A stretch of DNA of 64,000 nucleotides, from the NCBI RefSeq assembly GCF_000745315.1, contig NZ_JQNQ01000001.1, positions 2,790,001 through 2,854,000 on the forward strand. Direction: 5' to 3'. This document shows positions 52,614 to 61,743 of this stretch, in pieces (position 1 is the first letter of the stretch; each line of letters opens with the position of its first letter). Below the pieces are notes generated by a model. That model worked only from the letters and a program-made list of their open reading frames with translations, ran no database searches and was not told where the DNA came from. This DNA comes from Salegentibacter sp. Hel_I_6. GTDB lineage: Bacteria > Bacteroidota > Bacteroidia > Flavobacteriales > Flavobacteriaceae. A program made the position numbers and the translations under genes.

Positions 52614-53712
52614 GAATAAATACGATTATCTAATTTTTGAAACTTATAAAATTCCAAATGAAGCTTTGGCAATTTATAGAATGCTTTTTGCAGTAATTTC
52701 CATTTTTATAATTGGTTATCCAAACGCAACCTGGCTTTCTAATATACCCACTTACTTTTACAGACCGCAACTATTAAATATTTCTCATTTTATAGCGGAA
52801 AGTATGCCTTCTTTTGAAATTCTATTTTTGATTAGCTGGTTGCCGATAATATTTTTAGTATGTATTTTTTTTGGCTATAGAACTCGTTGGGCTTCTTTGG
52901 GTCTTGGACTTCTTTTAATTGTTCAGGGAGCCTTTGAATCCAGTCTAGGTAAAATTGATCACGGAATTCTTTACCCTTTATGCGTACTCATAATGGGATT
53001 TTCTGGCTGGGAAAAATGTTATTCTTTAGATAGTAAAGCTAATAAGAGTCCAAAAAAGTCCTCTGGTCTCGCCCCATTTTTATTGGCTTTAAGTCTTGGA
53101 TTTGCATTTTTCACCGCAGGATATGCAAAGTTAACTGGAGGGTGGTTAAATTGGGAACAAGTTGGCGTGCAGCATCATTTTTTTAGTAATTATGAGGTTT
53201 GGGGAAGAAGAAGTTTTTTGGCGCCTGTTTTCAATGAAATTAAGAGTCATATATTCTGGAAACTTCAGGACTATTTTGTAGTGGTTTTTGAGTGCTTGTT
53301 TTTGATAGCAGTAATCTTTAAAAGATTTTTTCAATATTTTATCGTTTTAGCACTTATCTTTCACACAAGTGTTTTATTGATGCTGAATATCACTATAACT
53401 TCTATATTCGTAGTTTATGCTGTATTTCTTCCCTGGAAACAAATACTTCAGTATTTAAAATCGAAACGATTTACTGGCTACCAGTCCATTATTTTTAGGC
53501 CTGTTAACTTTTGGATTTCGGTTATATTAATATCAGGAATTTATTTTTATTTTATTCTCACAACGCCAGAAGATGTATTACTTTCTATATTCAATTTTGC
53601 ATTTTATTCTTTGGAAATTAATTACCGCATTTTGCAGGCAATTATAATTTATATACTATCCTGGAGTCTCCTTATTTGGATATATAAAAACAAGAAAATT
53701 TCAAAAAAATGA
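52594..53712 (+). CDS. HTTM/vitamin K-dependent carboxylase-like multi-helix membrane protein
   Basis: 372 residues with about eight or nine membrane helices. The order resembles the HTTM (gamma-carboxylase homology) family: an N-terminal YRMLFAVI helix, LSLGFAFFTAGYAKLTGGW, LNWEQVGVQHHFFSN and HTSVLLMLNITI. The K/H-rich loop after the glycine-rich helix is where the catalytic lysine of VKD carboxylase-like proteins lies. Bacterial HTTM proteins are of mostly unknown function, some acting on quinones or thiols. It starts inside the preceding gene and overlaps the next (glycosyltransferase) by 4 bases. Confidence 0.75.
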   Translation: MILKKNKNKYDYLIFETYKIPNEALAIYRMLFAVISIFIIGYPNATWLSNIPTYFYRPQLLNISHFIAESMPSFEILFLISWLPIIFLVCIFFGYRTRWASLGLGLLLIVQGAFESSLGKIDHGILYPLCVLIMGFSGWEKCYSLDSKANKSPKKSSGLAPFLLALSLGFAFFTAGYAKLTGGWLNWEQVGVQHHFFSNYEVWGRRSFLAPVFNEIKSHIFWKLQDYFVVVFECLFLIAVIFKRFFQYFIVLALIFHTSVLLMLNITITSIFVVYAVFLPWKQILQYLKSKRFTGYQSIIFRPVNFWISVILISGIYFYFILTTPEDVLLSIFNFAFYSLEINYRILQAIIIYILSWSLLIWIYKNKKISKK

Positions 53713-54962
53713 AAATCTTAGTTTTAACTCCTTTATATCCAGATGAAATAATAAAAACATACGGTAAACAAACACCGGCTATTCACGATTTTCTTAAATT
53801 TTGGGATAGAAAGAAGGATGTGGATGTCTTGGCTGTTAAGCTAAGGTATTTCCCGATTGATGAGAAAGATTATAAACCTCGAAAAGCATACGTTCGGGAT
53901 GGAGTTACCGTAGAAAACCTTTATATTTTTGATAGAGGAATAGTCGGCAAGAGAACTGAATCTACTTTATTTTTTTTCTTATGGATATTGAATAGAATTT
54001 CACATTTAGGTATTGAGAAATTTAATTTATATAGGTTGAAGAAGATTCTAGCTAATAATGGTTTTAAACCTGATATAATTTTAGCTCATAGTATGCTAAG
54101 CTTTAAGGAGGCTAATTTAACCGCGAAATACTTTAATGTTCCCTATATTTTGGCCTTTCACGGTGCAGATGTTAAAAATTTCAATGAAAATAAACGTTGG
54201 GCCGATTATATTTCAATCAATTTAAATAAAGCTTCTGCTTGGGTAGCAAGATCTCCGTCTATATATTCAAATTTAAAAAATCATTCACAGTTTCAAAAAC
54301 AACCTTCGTACATTGCTTTATCTGGAATCGAAGAAAATGAAATATTACCTTTCCAGTTTAAAGAAAAGAAGCTTGTAAATTGGAAAATAGAAGGGAAGTT
54401 AATAAAACTCATAAGTGTTTGTGCTCTTATTAAATTAAAGAATATTGATACTAATCTTCGTGCTCTTGCAAAGCTACCTTCTAAATTAAATTTCATTTAT
54501 CACATAATTGGTGAGGGAGAAGAGATGCAAAATTTGAAAAATCTTTGTGTTAAGTTAAACCTTTCCGAAAAAGTTATATTTCACGGAAATTTGAATAGGA
54601 CAAAAGTTCTGAAGAAACTGGAGAAATCACATATTTTTTTAATGGTTAGTGCTCCTGAAACATTTGGGATGGCTTTTTTAGAAGCCTTTGCAAAGGGGAA
54701 TTTAGTGATTGGCGCCAAAGAAAATGGTATTGATGGTGTTGCCAAAGATGGAGTAGAAGCGATTTTTGTTTATCCGGAAAATATAGATGAACTTGCTACT
54801 AAATTATCGTCAATAATTTACGAGAGCACATATATTGAATTAAAGGATATGCTGTTTAACGCAAATAAATTAATCTCAAATATGAGTAAAGAAAAAATGG
54901 CAAAAGATTATCTTGAGTATGTTAGAGAAATAGGACAGACAGGAAAAGAACAAAAGCTTTAA
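53709..54962 (+). CDS. Glycosyltransferase family 4 (group 1)
   Basis: A 417-residue GT-B enzyme. The N-terminus KILVLTPLYPDE is typical, LAFHGADVKNF lies in the middle, and the nucleotide-binding C-terminal half has the EX7E motif (E-TFGMAFL-E) in APETFGMAFLEAFAKG. No signal peptide or long hydrophobic helix. It overlaps the HTTM-like gene by 4 bases (ATGA). Expected to transfer a hexose or similar sugar onto a lipid-linked glycan; donor and acceptor are unknown. Confidence 0.92.
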   Translation: MKILVLTPLYPDEIIKTYGKQTPAIHDFLKFWDRKKDVDVLAVKLRYFPIDEKDYKPRKAYVRDGVTVENLYIFDRGIVGKRTESTLFFFLWILNRISHLGIEKFNLYRLKKILANNGFKPDIILAHSMLSFKEANLTAKYFNVPYILAFHGADVKNFNENKRWADYISINLNKASAWVARSPSIYSNLKNHSQFQKQPSYIALSGIEENEILPFQFKEKKLVNWKIEGKLIKLISVCALIKLKNIDTNLRALAKLPSKLNFIYHIIGEGEEMQNLKNLCVKLNLSEKVIFHGNLNRTKVLKKLEKSHIFLMVSAPETFGMAFLEAFAKGNLVIGAKENGIDGVAKDGVEAIFVYPENIDELATKLSSIIYESTYIELKDMLFNANKLISNMSKEKMAKDYLEYVREIGQTGKEQKL

Positions 54963-54967
54963 AAGGG

Positions 54968-55987
54968 ATGATAGAAAAATTAAAATTTGCTGTAGTGGGC
55001 TGCGGACATATTGGGAAACGCCATATTAAAGTTATTACCAACAATGAAAATGCAGAATTAATAGCTGTGTGTGATATTGAGAGAAATCAGCTTTCCGGTA
55101 TTGAAGAATTTTTAAAGGATATTGATTATTTCCAGGATTATGAAGAAATGCTGAAGAATTCCGAAGCAGATATTATTTGCATCTGTACCCCTCACGGTCT
55201 ACATGCTGAGATGAGTATTCTCGCTGCAGATTATAAAAAGCACGTTTTGGTAGAGAAGCCTATGTCTTTAGATAGCAAAAAAGGCGCATTAATGATTGAA
55301 GCTGCTAAAAAGAATGAGGTAAAGCTTTATGTCGTAAAACAGAATAGATATAACACACCTATATTTTTAACTAATAAAGCACTAAATGAAGGTAAGCTTG
55401 GGAAAGTTTTTATGGTACAATGCAATGTGATGTGGAATAGAAATGATGCTTATTATGAGCAATCTTCCTGGAGAGGAAGTTTAAAGACCGAAGGAGGAGC
55501 ATTATATACTCAGGTAAGTCACTTTTTAGATCTATTAATTTGGTGGTTCGGTGATATCGAAGAAGCAAAAACTATTTTAGATACCCTAAATCATCAAATC
55601 GAAATTGAAGATTGTGGAGTTTCAGCTTTAAAATTTAATTCAGGAGTTATAGGCTCACTTAATTGGACGAATTGCGTTTATAATTCGAATTACGAAGGTA
55701 GTATTACCATAATTGCAGAAAAAGGCACTATAAAAATCGGAGGAAGATATCTAAATGAGATTGAACATTGGGATGTAAATTCCTATCCATTACCCCTGGA
55801 CGTTGAATTTGAAGATAAACCTAATTCCTATGGTAGTTATCAGGGATCAAGTTCTAACCATGATGTGCTTATGAATGATTTGGTGCTGCAAATTATAAAT
55901 GATCGAAAAGGAGTGGTAGAAGGGGAAGAAGGTTTAAAGAGTATTGAAGCGATTGAAAAGATTTATAAAGAAACCAAGATGAAATGA
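54968..55987 (+). CDS. Gfo/Idh/MocA-family sugar dehydrogenase
   Basis: 339 residues. The NAD fold is VVGCGHIGKRH (9-19), the EKP motif has K97 (VEKPM), and the catalytic area has WRGSLKTEGGALYTQVSHFLDLL with H185 and D188. The WRG..GGALxxQxxHxxDLL pattern is shared with UDP-GlcNAcA 3-dehydrogenases of the WlbA/WbpB type. It is thus a candidate for making a 3-keto nucleotide sugar. It is part of the coupled operon; the next gene starts 4 bases before its stop. Confidence 0.92.
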   Translation: MIEKLKFAVVGCGHIGKRHIKVITNNENAELIAVCDIERNQLSGIEEFLKDIDYFQDYEEMLKNSEADIICICTPHGLHAEMSILAADYKKHVLVEKPMSLDSKKGALMIEAAKKNEVKLYVVKQNRYNTPIFLTNKALNEGKLGKVFMVQCNVMWNRNDAYYEQSSWRGSLKTEGGALYTQVSHFLDLLIWWFGDIEEAKTILDTLNHQIEIEDCGVSALKFNSGVIGSLNWTNCVYNSNYEGSITIIAEKGTIKIGGRYLNEIEHWDVNSYPLPLDVEFEDKPNSYGSYQGSSSNHDVLMNDLVLQIINDRKGVVEGEEGLKSIEAIEKIYKETKMK

Positions 55988-57015
55988 GAACTTCTTCAAC
56001 GCTTATAATATCAGAAATCAAAGATGATTTTTCCAATTCTGATTCTTCATTGCTCTTTAGTTCGGCTGAATGGCTTAAAGTTCTAAAACTAAGCTATAAC
56101 TTCAAGTTTCTTCAGGTAAAAAACCAGGAAACCGGTCATTTTTTGGTTTTCGCTTTAATAGAAAATGCTTTCGAAACTAAATTATTAAGTATTCCTTTTT
56201 CCGACTATTCTGGAGAGAAAGACCTAAGGGAAAATGAAGCTTTAGAACTTATTGAACAATTAAGAAAAAAGTATCCGGGATATCCTGTTTATTTTAAAAG
56301 TAGGTTGAAGGATAAAGAAGCCCTAAGTCAGTCGACCGAATTATTGAAAAGTGGAGTATACCACAGAGTAGAAATTATGGGAAGGTCTTATAGCGAATTG
56401 AAAAATTTACAATCTTCTTCCTTTAAAAGAGGAGTGAAAAAAGCTAAAAAAGAAGATATTGAAGTAGGTGTAAGTCACAAAAAACAAGATTTAGAAATCT
56501 TTTATGAATTATATTTCAAATTAAGAACAGATAAATTTAATATCATTCCGCAACCTTTTAGTTTCTTTCATAATATTTTTGATCAGTTTATAGCTAAAGA
56601 TAAAGGTTTTATGCTTACAGCTTCTTATTTTAAGGAAACAGTAGCGGTTATCCTTATTTTGGAATATAAAAATTGTTGGTATTACAAATTTGGAGCTTCT
56701 TCTAAAGATTATCTAAACCATAGACCTAACAATTTAATATTTAGTAAGCTAATTGAGATGGCCTTTAATAAAGGAATTGAAGAAATAGATCTTGGTTTTA
56801 GTGGAGCCGGAGAATCATACAAAGGTTTGAGAAGATTTAAGCGGGATATGGCAGGAGTAGAGTATCCCATAAACATATTTAAATGGGCTGGAGATAAAAG
56901 TATGGAAAGAGATAAAGGAGTCCTGGAGAAATTAACTAATGAGCTTATTGAACAAGATTTGAATATAAAATCTATAGATAGGTTTAGCGAAATTTTATAT
57001 CCCTATTTTGCATGA
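55984..57015 (+). CDS. FemAB/GNAT-like acyltransferase
   Basis: 343 residues. The C-terminal GNAT-like half has LTASYFKETVAVILILEY and FGASSKDYLNHRPNNLIFSKLIEMAFNKG with LGFSGAGESYKGLRRFK. This matches the FemAB-like or GNAT_6 pattern (KxGxSxxxxxxxRPxxLLxWxxI type) of glycan and peptidoglycan acyl or aminoacyl transferases. The N-terminal half is a second, weaker fold. No membrane helix. The 4-base overlaps on both sides couple it to the dehydrogenase and formyltransferase. It may put an acyl or aminoacyl group on an amino sugar (inference). Confidence 0.82.
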   Translation: MRTSSTLIISEIKDDFSNSDSSLLFSSAEWLKVLKLSYNFKFLQVKNQETGHFLVFALIENAFETKLLSIPFSDYSGEKDLRENEALELIEQLRKKYPGYPVYFKSRLKDKEALSQSTELLKSGVYHRVEIMGRSYSELKNLQSSSFKRGVKKAKKEDIEVGVSHKKQDLEIFYELYFKLRTDKFNIIPQPFSFFHNIFDQFIAKDKGFMLTASYFKETVAVILILEYKNCWYYKFGASSKDYLNHRPNNLIFSKLIEMAFNKGIEEIDLGFSGAGESYKGLRRFKRDMAGVEYPINIFKWAGDKSMERDKGVLEKLTNELIEQDLNIKSIDRFSEILYPYFA

Positions 57016-57869
57016 AATTAGCTATTTTAGGAAATAATGATGGCCCATTAAGATTAATAAAATCTTTAAAAAAACAAGGTCTAAAACCGGTATGTGTAGG
57101 ATTGCAAAAAGTAATTTCTGACGAGTTATACAGAGAATACACTCAATATATATCTGAAACAGAAATTTTCACCGACTTTAAAGAGGAAAAGGCCCTAAAA
57201 TATTTGGAGTCTTTTAAGATTGATTTGCTTATAAACTGTTTCTGCAATTTTAAATTCATAAAACTGCTGGAGATTTATAAAATTCTCAATATTCATTTAT
57301 CGGAATTACCTAAGTATCGCGGCAGGCATCCACTTCATTGGGCACTAATTAATGGAGAGGAATATTTAGGTGTTAGTATTCATAAAATGACTCCAAAATT
57401 TGATGGCGGTGATATTTACTGGCAATATTTACTGAAAACAAAAGAAGGAATGTCTGTTAAAGAAGCAAGAGAAGAATTGCTTCAACAGTTGGAAAAAGAA
57501 TTTGGAGCTTTTATTAAAAATCTTGAACAGAACAAGGTAGAGATAAAATCTAATCCAGATAAAGAAGCAACTTATATTTCGAGACGTTTCCCAGAAGATA
57601 GTCAACTTACCGAATGGTATGATATAGATCTTATATTTCGAAAAGTGATGGCTTTAAGTTCTGAAAGTAATCCCGCTTATATTTTAAAAAATGGAAAGAA
57701 AATAAATATTGTAAATGCTGAAAAGATAACTTCGAGTTTGAAAGGGAAGCCAGGTAAGATTGTAAATTTATTCGATGATGGTATTGAAATTTGTGGAAAA
57801 AATCAGAATATTATTTTGAAAAGTTTCGCTCCATCTAAATTCAATTTTAAAATAAATAATCAGCTTTAA
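57012..57869 (+). CDS. Formyltransferase-family protein (probable sugar N-formyltransferase)
   Basis: 285 residues. The catalytic triad of the formyltransferase fold is visible: N93 and H95 in ILNIHLSELP, and D134 in KFDGGDIYW. The KYRGRHPLHWALING stretch is typical of N-formyltransferases that use N10-formyl-THF. The C-terminal 60 residues form the usual small barrel (NGKKINIVNAEK). It is not Met-tRNA formyltransferase by context: it sits between an acyltransferase and a sugar aminotransferase, overlapping both by 1-4 bases. Likely forms an N-formyl amino sugar. Confidence 0.88.
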   Translation: MKLAILGNNDGPLRLIKSLKKQGLKPVCVGLQKVISDELYREYTQYISETEIFTDFKEEKALKYLESFKIDLLINCFCNFKFIKLLEIYKILNIHLSELPKYRGRHPLHWALINGEEYLGVSIHKMTPKFDGGDIYWQYLLKTKEGMSVKEAREELLQQLEKEFGAFIKNLEQNKVEIKSNPDKEATYISRRFPEDSQLTEWYDIDLIFRKVMALSSESNPAYILKNGKKINIVNAEKITSSLKGKPGKIVNLFDDGIEICGKNQNIILKSFAPSKFNFKINNQL

Positions 57870-58972
57870 TGAAAGTAGATTTTATAGATTTAAGGTTACA
57901 ACACGATCCAATAAGAAAGGAGTTGGATAAAGCTATTTCTGAAGTCATAAATAATTCAGCCTTTATCAAAAGCCAGGCTGTAACGAAATTTGAGGAAGAT
58001 TTTGCTAAATATTTGAATGTAGACCAAGTGGTAAGTTGCGGAAATGGAACTGATGCTATGGAGATTATTTTAAAAGCTTTTGATATTGGAATTGGAGATG
58101 AGGTTATTGTTCCGGCCATATCCTGGATATCTACTTCAGAAGTCGTGGCAACAGCTGGAGCAAAACCTATATTTGTAGATGTTTCCCCAGAAACTTTCTG
58201 CATTGATGAAGATAAAATTGAGACCAAGATAGGTTCAAAGACCAAAGCAATAATTCCAGTACATCTTTATGGACATCCGGCCGCAATGAAAAGCATAATG
58301 GACGTTGCAAAAAAACACAAACTTAAAGTTATAGAGGATTGCGCCCAGGCTCACGGCGCCGAAATTGGAGGTAAAAAAATAGGTTCTTTTGGAGATGCCG
58401 CAAGTTTTAGTTTTTTTCCGACAAAAAATCTCGGTGCTTTTGGGGATGCCGGAGCTATAGTTTTAAACAATACTGACTTAAAAACTAAAGTCAGAGCTAT
58501 CGCAAATCACGGTCAGATTGAGCGGCATAAACATGTACTGCATGGTAGAAATAGTAGGATGGATGGCTTACAGGCTGCAGTTTTAGGGGTTAAATTAAAG
58601 TATTTAGATAATTGGCTTCAGAAAAGGAAGGAATTAGCCTCACTATACCATGAAGAATTACAAAACCTTAAAAAAATAACGCTTCCGACAGAAGTTAAAT
58701 TAACTTCACACGCCTATCATTTATACGTAATCAAGGCTGAAAATAGGGAGGGACTTAAGAAGTTTTTGTCAGAAAGAGGGGTTTCTTCGATGATTCATTA
58801 CCCGAAAGCTTTACCGTTTCAGGATTGTTATAAAGCCGAAAAATATTCTTCTAAAGATTATCCAATTGCTTCAGAACTCCAGGAAAAAATTTTGTCGCTA
58901 CCATTTTATCCCGGAATGAGTAAGGAAAAAGCGCTTTACGTTTGTGAACAAATAAAAAACTTCTACTCTTGA
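57869..58972 (+). CDS. DegT/DnrJ/EryC1/StrS-family sugar aminotransferase
   Basis: A 367-residue PLP enzyme. The PLP lysine is K186 in FFPTKNLGAFGDAG, with GNGTDAMEI (58-66) and D157 in IEDCAQAHGA. It should convert a keto-sugar nucleotide to the amino sugar, using glutamate as donor. Directly downstream of the formyltransferase (TAATG overlap), it is the probable source of the amino group that the latter modifies. Related to but diverged from the aminotransferase at 9473. Confidence 0.93.
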   Translation: MKVDFIDLRLQHDPIRKELDKAISEVINNSAFIKSQAVTKFEEDFAKYLNVDQVVSCGNGTDAMEIILKAFDIGIGDEVIVPAISWISTSEVVATAGAKPIFVDVSPETFCIDEDKIETKIGSKTKAIIPVHLYGHPAAMKSIMDVAKKHKLKVIEDCAQAHGAEIGGKKIGSFGDAASFSFFPTKNLGAFGDAGAIVLNNTDLKTKVRAIANHGQIERHKHVLHGRNSRMDGLQAAVLGVKLKYLDNWLQKRKELASLYHEELQNLKKITLPTEVKLTSHAYHLYVIKAENREGLKKFLSERGVSSMIHYPKALPFQDCYKAEKYSSKDYPIASELQEKILSLPFYPGMSKEKALYVCEQIKNFYS

Positions 58973-60123
58973 ATAAACGAAAATTAATAAAATTCGATAT
59001 TATCCACCCTACCGAATACCTTGAGCAAAAGCAGAAGGAATGGACAGATATAAATGAAATTAGTCTTGAGGAATATAGGCAGCGATTAATTAAATTGAGA
59101 AGTAATTATTCAGATTTTTATACCTATCACTTGAATAAAACCGGTAGATGGGAAGCTGAGGAATTTTTTCTTTTAGATAATGTTTTCTTAGAAAAAGTGG
59201 CTAAAGAACTCTTCGGTAAAGAATATACGTTGCAAAGATTTTTAAATGGAAGAAATAGAACTAAAAGAAAATTTATTCCAAAAAAGTGGCGAGACTATGT
59301 TTTACATAAATATATTGAAGCTAAGGAGCCGGATGTTATTTTTGCTCGATCACAGCCAATACCCAGTCAATTTTGGCAAAAATATAGGAAAAATAGCCTT
59401 TTAGTGGCTAGGCTTTCGGCGAGATTACCATTTAACTGGCATCCCAATCATTGGGATATAATTTATACAGATCAACCAGATTTTAAAAAGTTTTTTGATC
59501 TTCACGGTGTAACAACTATTATCAATAATCAGGGTTTTGATAGGAGGATTCCGAAGGAACTAAAAAGTAATCCTATTAAAAAAGATATTGTTTTTATTGG
59601 TGGTCTGGGCACGGAAAATTTTAGAAAGAGAACATTATTCCTAAATAATATTGTGAAAAAAATAGAAGGCTTTAAATGGTGGGGCTATTGGTGGAAGTTT
59701 GGCGGAGACGGCAGGAATTTGGCAGATTTCCCCAATTTGAAGAAAACCTTCCAGGGCTCTACTTCAGGCTTAGAAATGTTCCAAATTTATCGGGACAGTT
59801 TTGTTATAATAAATGATTATGTAGATACGGCCAACGGGATTGGGTTTAACCAGCGGATGTTTGAAGTTATGGGATCTGGCGGATTTATGTTGACCCGTGA
59901 AGCTCCTAATTTTAAAGAACAATTTCCAGATAATATTTTTGCCACCTATAAAGATGAAAAAGAATTATTTGAAAAGATTAATTATTATTTAGATAACAGA
60001 ACTGAGAGGGATAAAATTGCCCAAAAAGGACAGGAGTTTGTATTAGAAAAATTTGATTATAAAGAAATAGTTCAAGATTTTGAAAATGATTTATTAAAAG
60101 CTTTAAATGTAAAGGAAAAATAG
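58969..60123 (+). CDS. Glycosyltransferase (CgeB-like, GT-B)
   Basis: 384 residues, starting with TTG at 58969. TTGA overlaps the previous stop by 4 bases, and no ATG lies close. The C-terminal half has GFNQRMFEVMGSGGFMLTREAPNF and a long terminal helix, as in CgeB-type or group 1 glycosyltransferases. The N-terminal region contains many Trp/Tyr/Arg and RSQPIPSQFWQKY. Last gene of the plus-strand operon. Only 13 bases separate its stop from that of the convergent GT2 gene. Confidence 0.88.
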   Translation: MNKRKLIKFDIIHPTEYLEQKQKEWTDINEISLEEYRQRLIKLRSNYSDFYTYHLNKTGRWEAEEFFLLDNVFLEKVAKELFGKEYTLQRFLNGRNRTKRKFIPKKWRDYVLHKYIEAKEPDVIFARSQPIPSQFWQKYRKNSLLVARLSARLPFNWHPNHWDIIYTDQPDFKKFFDLHGVTTIINNQGFDRRIPKELKSNPIKKDIVFIGGLGTENFRKRTLFLNNIVKKIEGFKWWGYWWKFGGDGRNLADFPNLKKTFQGSTSGLEMFQIYRDSFVIINDYVDTANGIGFNQRMFEVMGSGGFMLTREAPNFKEQFPDNIFATYKDEKELFEKINYYLDNRTERDKIAQKGQEFVLEKFDYKEIVQDFENDLLKALNVKEK

Positions 60124-60136
60124 CTTTTGCGCCGAA

Positions 60137-61072
60137 CTATTTTAATAAATTTTTGCCAATCAATTTAAAATACACCTTTAGATATTTTTTATCAGCCGAA
60201 ATTGCTTTTAAGCAATATTTAAGCATTTTTGCAAAAGATTTTTTCTTTTGTAAATAAATCGAATGTCGGAAGAAAACATAGGATAACATATTGTTGGAAT
60301 TCGAATTTTTTACGGCTTTGAAATTTTCCCTGTAAATTTTCAACTCATTTACTCTAAGGGGTATATAATTTTCTGAATGGTTTGAAAATGAAGTAAAACT
60401 ATCAGTAATAATCCTTCTCGAACTCAACAGTGCTTTAAAGTATTTTATTTTGCCGTGTTGGGTAACTAAAAGTTGTAGGGCATAATCTGCTGTATATACT
60501 TTTCTAAACCACTCTGGGAATTCTTCTTTAAAGTTATTCCTATATAATAGCGTGGAAGTGGGCATAAAAGATTTCTTTGCTATATCCTCGTGCTCAAAAG
60601 TGTTATCCTCGTCTAAAAACTCCCTATTTTCAGAATGTAGATAGCGTTTAAAGCCTATTTCTTTGGATATAAAAAGTGCATCATGAAAACTAAGCACGTA
60701 ATCTTGATTTTTATCCAAGAAATCTACCTGAGTTTGTAATTTATATTTAGAGATCCAGTAGTCATCGCCGTCAAGCATCGCAATATATTCACCTCTACAT
60801 GCATAAAGATTGGTCATATTATTTGTCCTGCCGGGTATTTCATCATATCTCCTGGGGTGCAATATTAATTGAATAATCTCAGGATACTTCTGCTTATATT
60901 CTTTTAATATTTCCTGGGTAAAATCTGAGGAACAATCGTCTCCAATAATAATTTCATAATTAAAATCAACTTCCTGCATTAGAATACTCTCTAAAGCTTC
61001 CACAATAAATTCTTTGTGGTTATAAGTGATTAATGATATGCTTACCTTAACAGGAGGATTGGGGTGCATCAT
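60137..61072 (-). CDS. Glycosyltransferase family 2
   Basis: A 311-residue GT-A enzyme. VSISLITYNHKEFIVEALES starts it, IIGDDCSSDFT holds the nucleotide-binding acidic residues, and MLDGDDYW is the DxD metal site. The C-terminal part is basic with weak helices and no obvious membrane segment. It is the last gene of the minus-strand operon and overlaps the upstream oxygenase-like gene by 4 bases. The transferred sugar is unknown. Confidence 0.92.
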   Translation of the reverse strand: MMHPNPPVKVSISLITYNHKEFIVEALESILMQEVDFNYEIIIGDDCSSDFTQEILKEYKQKYPEIIQLILHPRRYDEIPGRTNNMTNLYACRGEYIAMLDGDDYWISKYKLQTQVDFLDKNQDYVLSFHDALFISKEIGFKRYLHSENREFLDEDNTFEHEDIAKKSFMPTSTLLYRNNFKEEFPEWFRKVYTADYALQLLVTQHGKIKYFKALLSSRRIITDSFTSFSNHSENYIPLRVNELKIYRENFKAVKNSNSNNMLSYVFFRHSIYLQKKKSFAKMLKYCLKAISADKKYLKVYFKLIGKNLLK

Positions 61073-61743
61073 TCGGCTAAAACAAAATTATGGGCATTGT
61101 TAAACAGAAAATTTTTCTTGTCTTCTTCTTTCCAGGAGGTGGTGTCAACAATTTGCTCGGGTTTTTGGGAAATGGGTATAACTCTGAAATCAAAAGAAAC
61201 CCTGGTTTTGTGTGTTTGATTATTTTTTGCACCGTGCTTTAAGGAAACTCCTTTAAACCTAGCAAACTGTCCAGGCTTTAAATCGATAGGCATAAAATCT
61301 TCTTTGCCAATTTCTGATTCTATCCAAAGCGTATTGGTATCAAAGGCAGGTGTTTGTGGTAGAAAATAATTTATTTCTGCCTGTTTATGGCCATAGTCAC
61401 TGTCCCGATGAAACCTTGAAACTCCTTCTCCATTTTTAAAAAGAATTCTATGCGTAGGTTTTTCCTGATATAAGATAGGTTCATTATACTGTGGTCTAAT
61501 AACTTCCTGAATAAATTGCTTGTAGGATTTATAAAAAATAGCACCTTTATCAGAATTCAAGGCTTCATACAAATTTTTGTAATGTTCAGTTTGCTCCATG
61601 TTCTTATAGAGTGAATTTCCTTCTTCCATTACCTTTTTCTTATCTATAGCAATTTCAGAGAGGTCTTCTACTTCTAAAAAGTCTTGGATAATTTTAGTGA
61701 AATTATATTTTTCCAGATTATAATTGAATATTTCAGTTTTCAT
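61069..61743 (-). CDS. StrG-like 2-oxoglutarate/Fe(II) oxygenase
   Basis: 224 residues. A jelly-roll core with the iron facial triad H112-x-D114 (RFHRDSDYGH) and H170 (SLKHGAKNN), and R181 (THKTRVSFDF) to bind 2-oxoglutarate. The pattern resembles the StrG group seen in aminoglycoside clusters and surface-polysaccharide loci. It could hydroxylate or epimerise a glycan unit (inference). It overlaps the downstream GT2 by 4 bases and touches the upstream beta-propeller gene by one base, so it is in the middle of a tightly coupled operon. Confidence 0.78.
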   Translation of the reverse strand: MKTEIFNYNLEKYNFTKIIQDFLEVEDLSEIAIDKKKVMEEGNSLYKNMEQTEHYKNLYEALNSDKGAIFYKSYKQFIQEVIRPQYNEPILYQEKPTHRILFKNGEGVSRFHRDSDYGHKQAEINYFLPQTPAFDTNTLWIESEIGKEDFMPIDLKPGQFARFKGVSLKHGAKNNQTHKTRVSFDFRVIPISQKPEQIVDTTSWKEEDKKNFLFNNAHNFVLAE

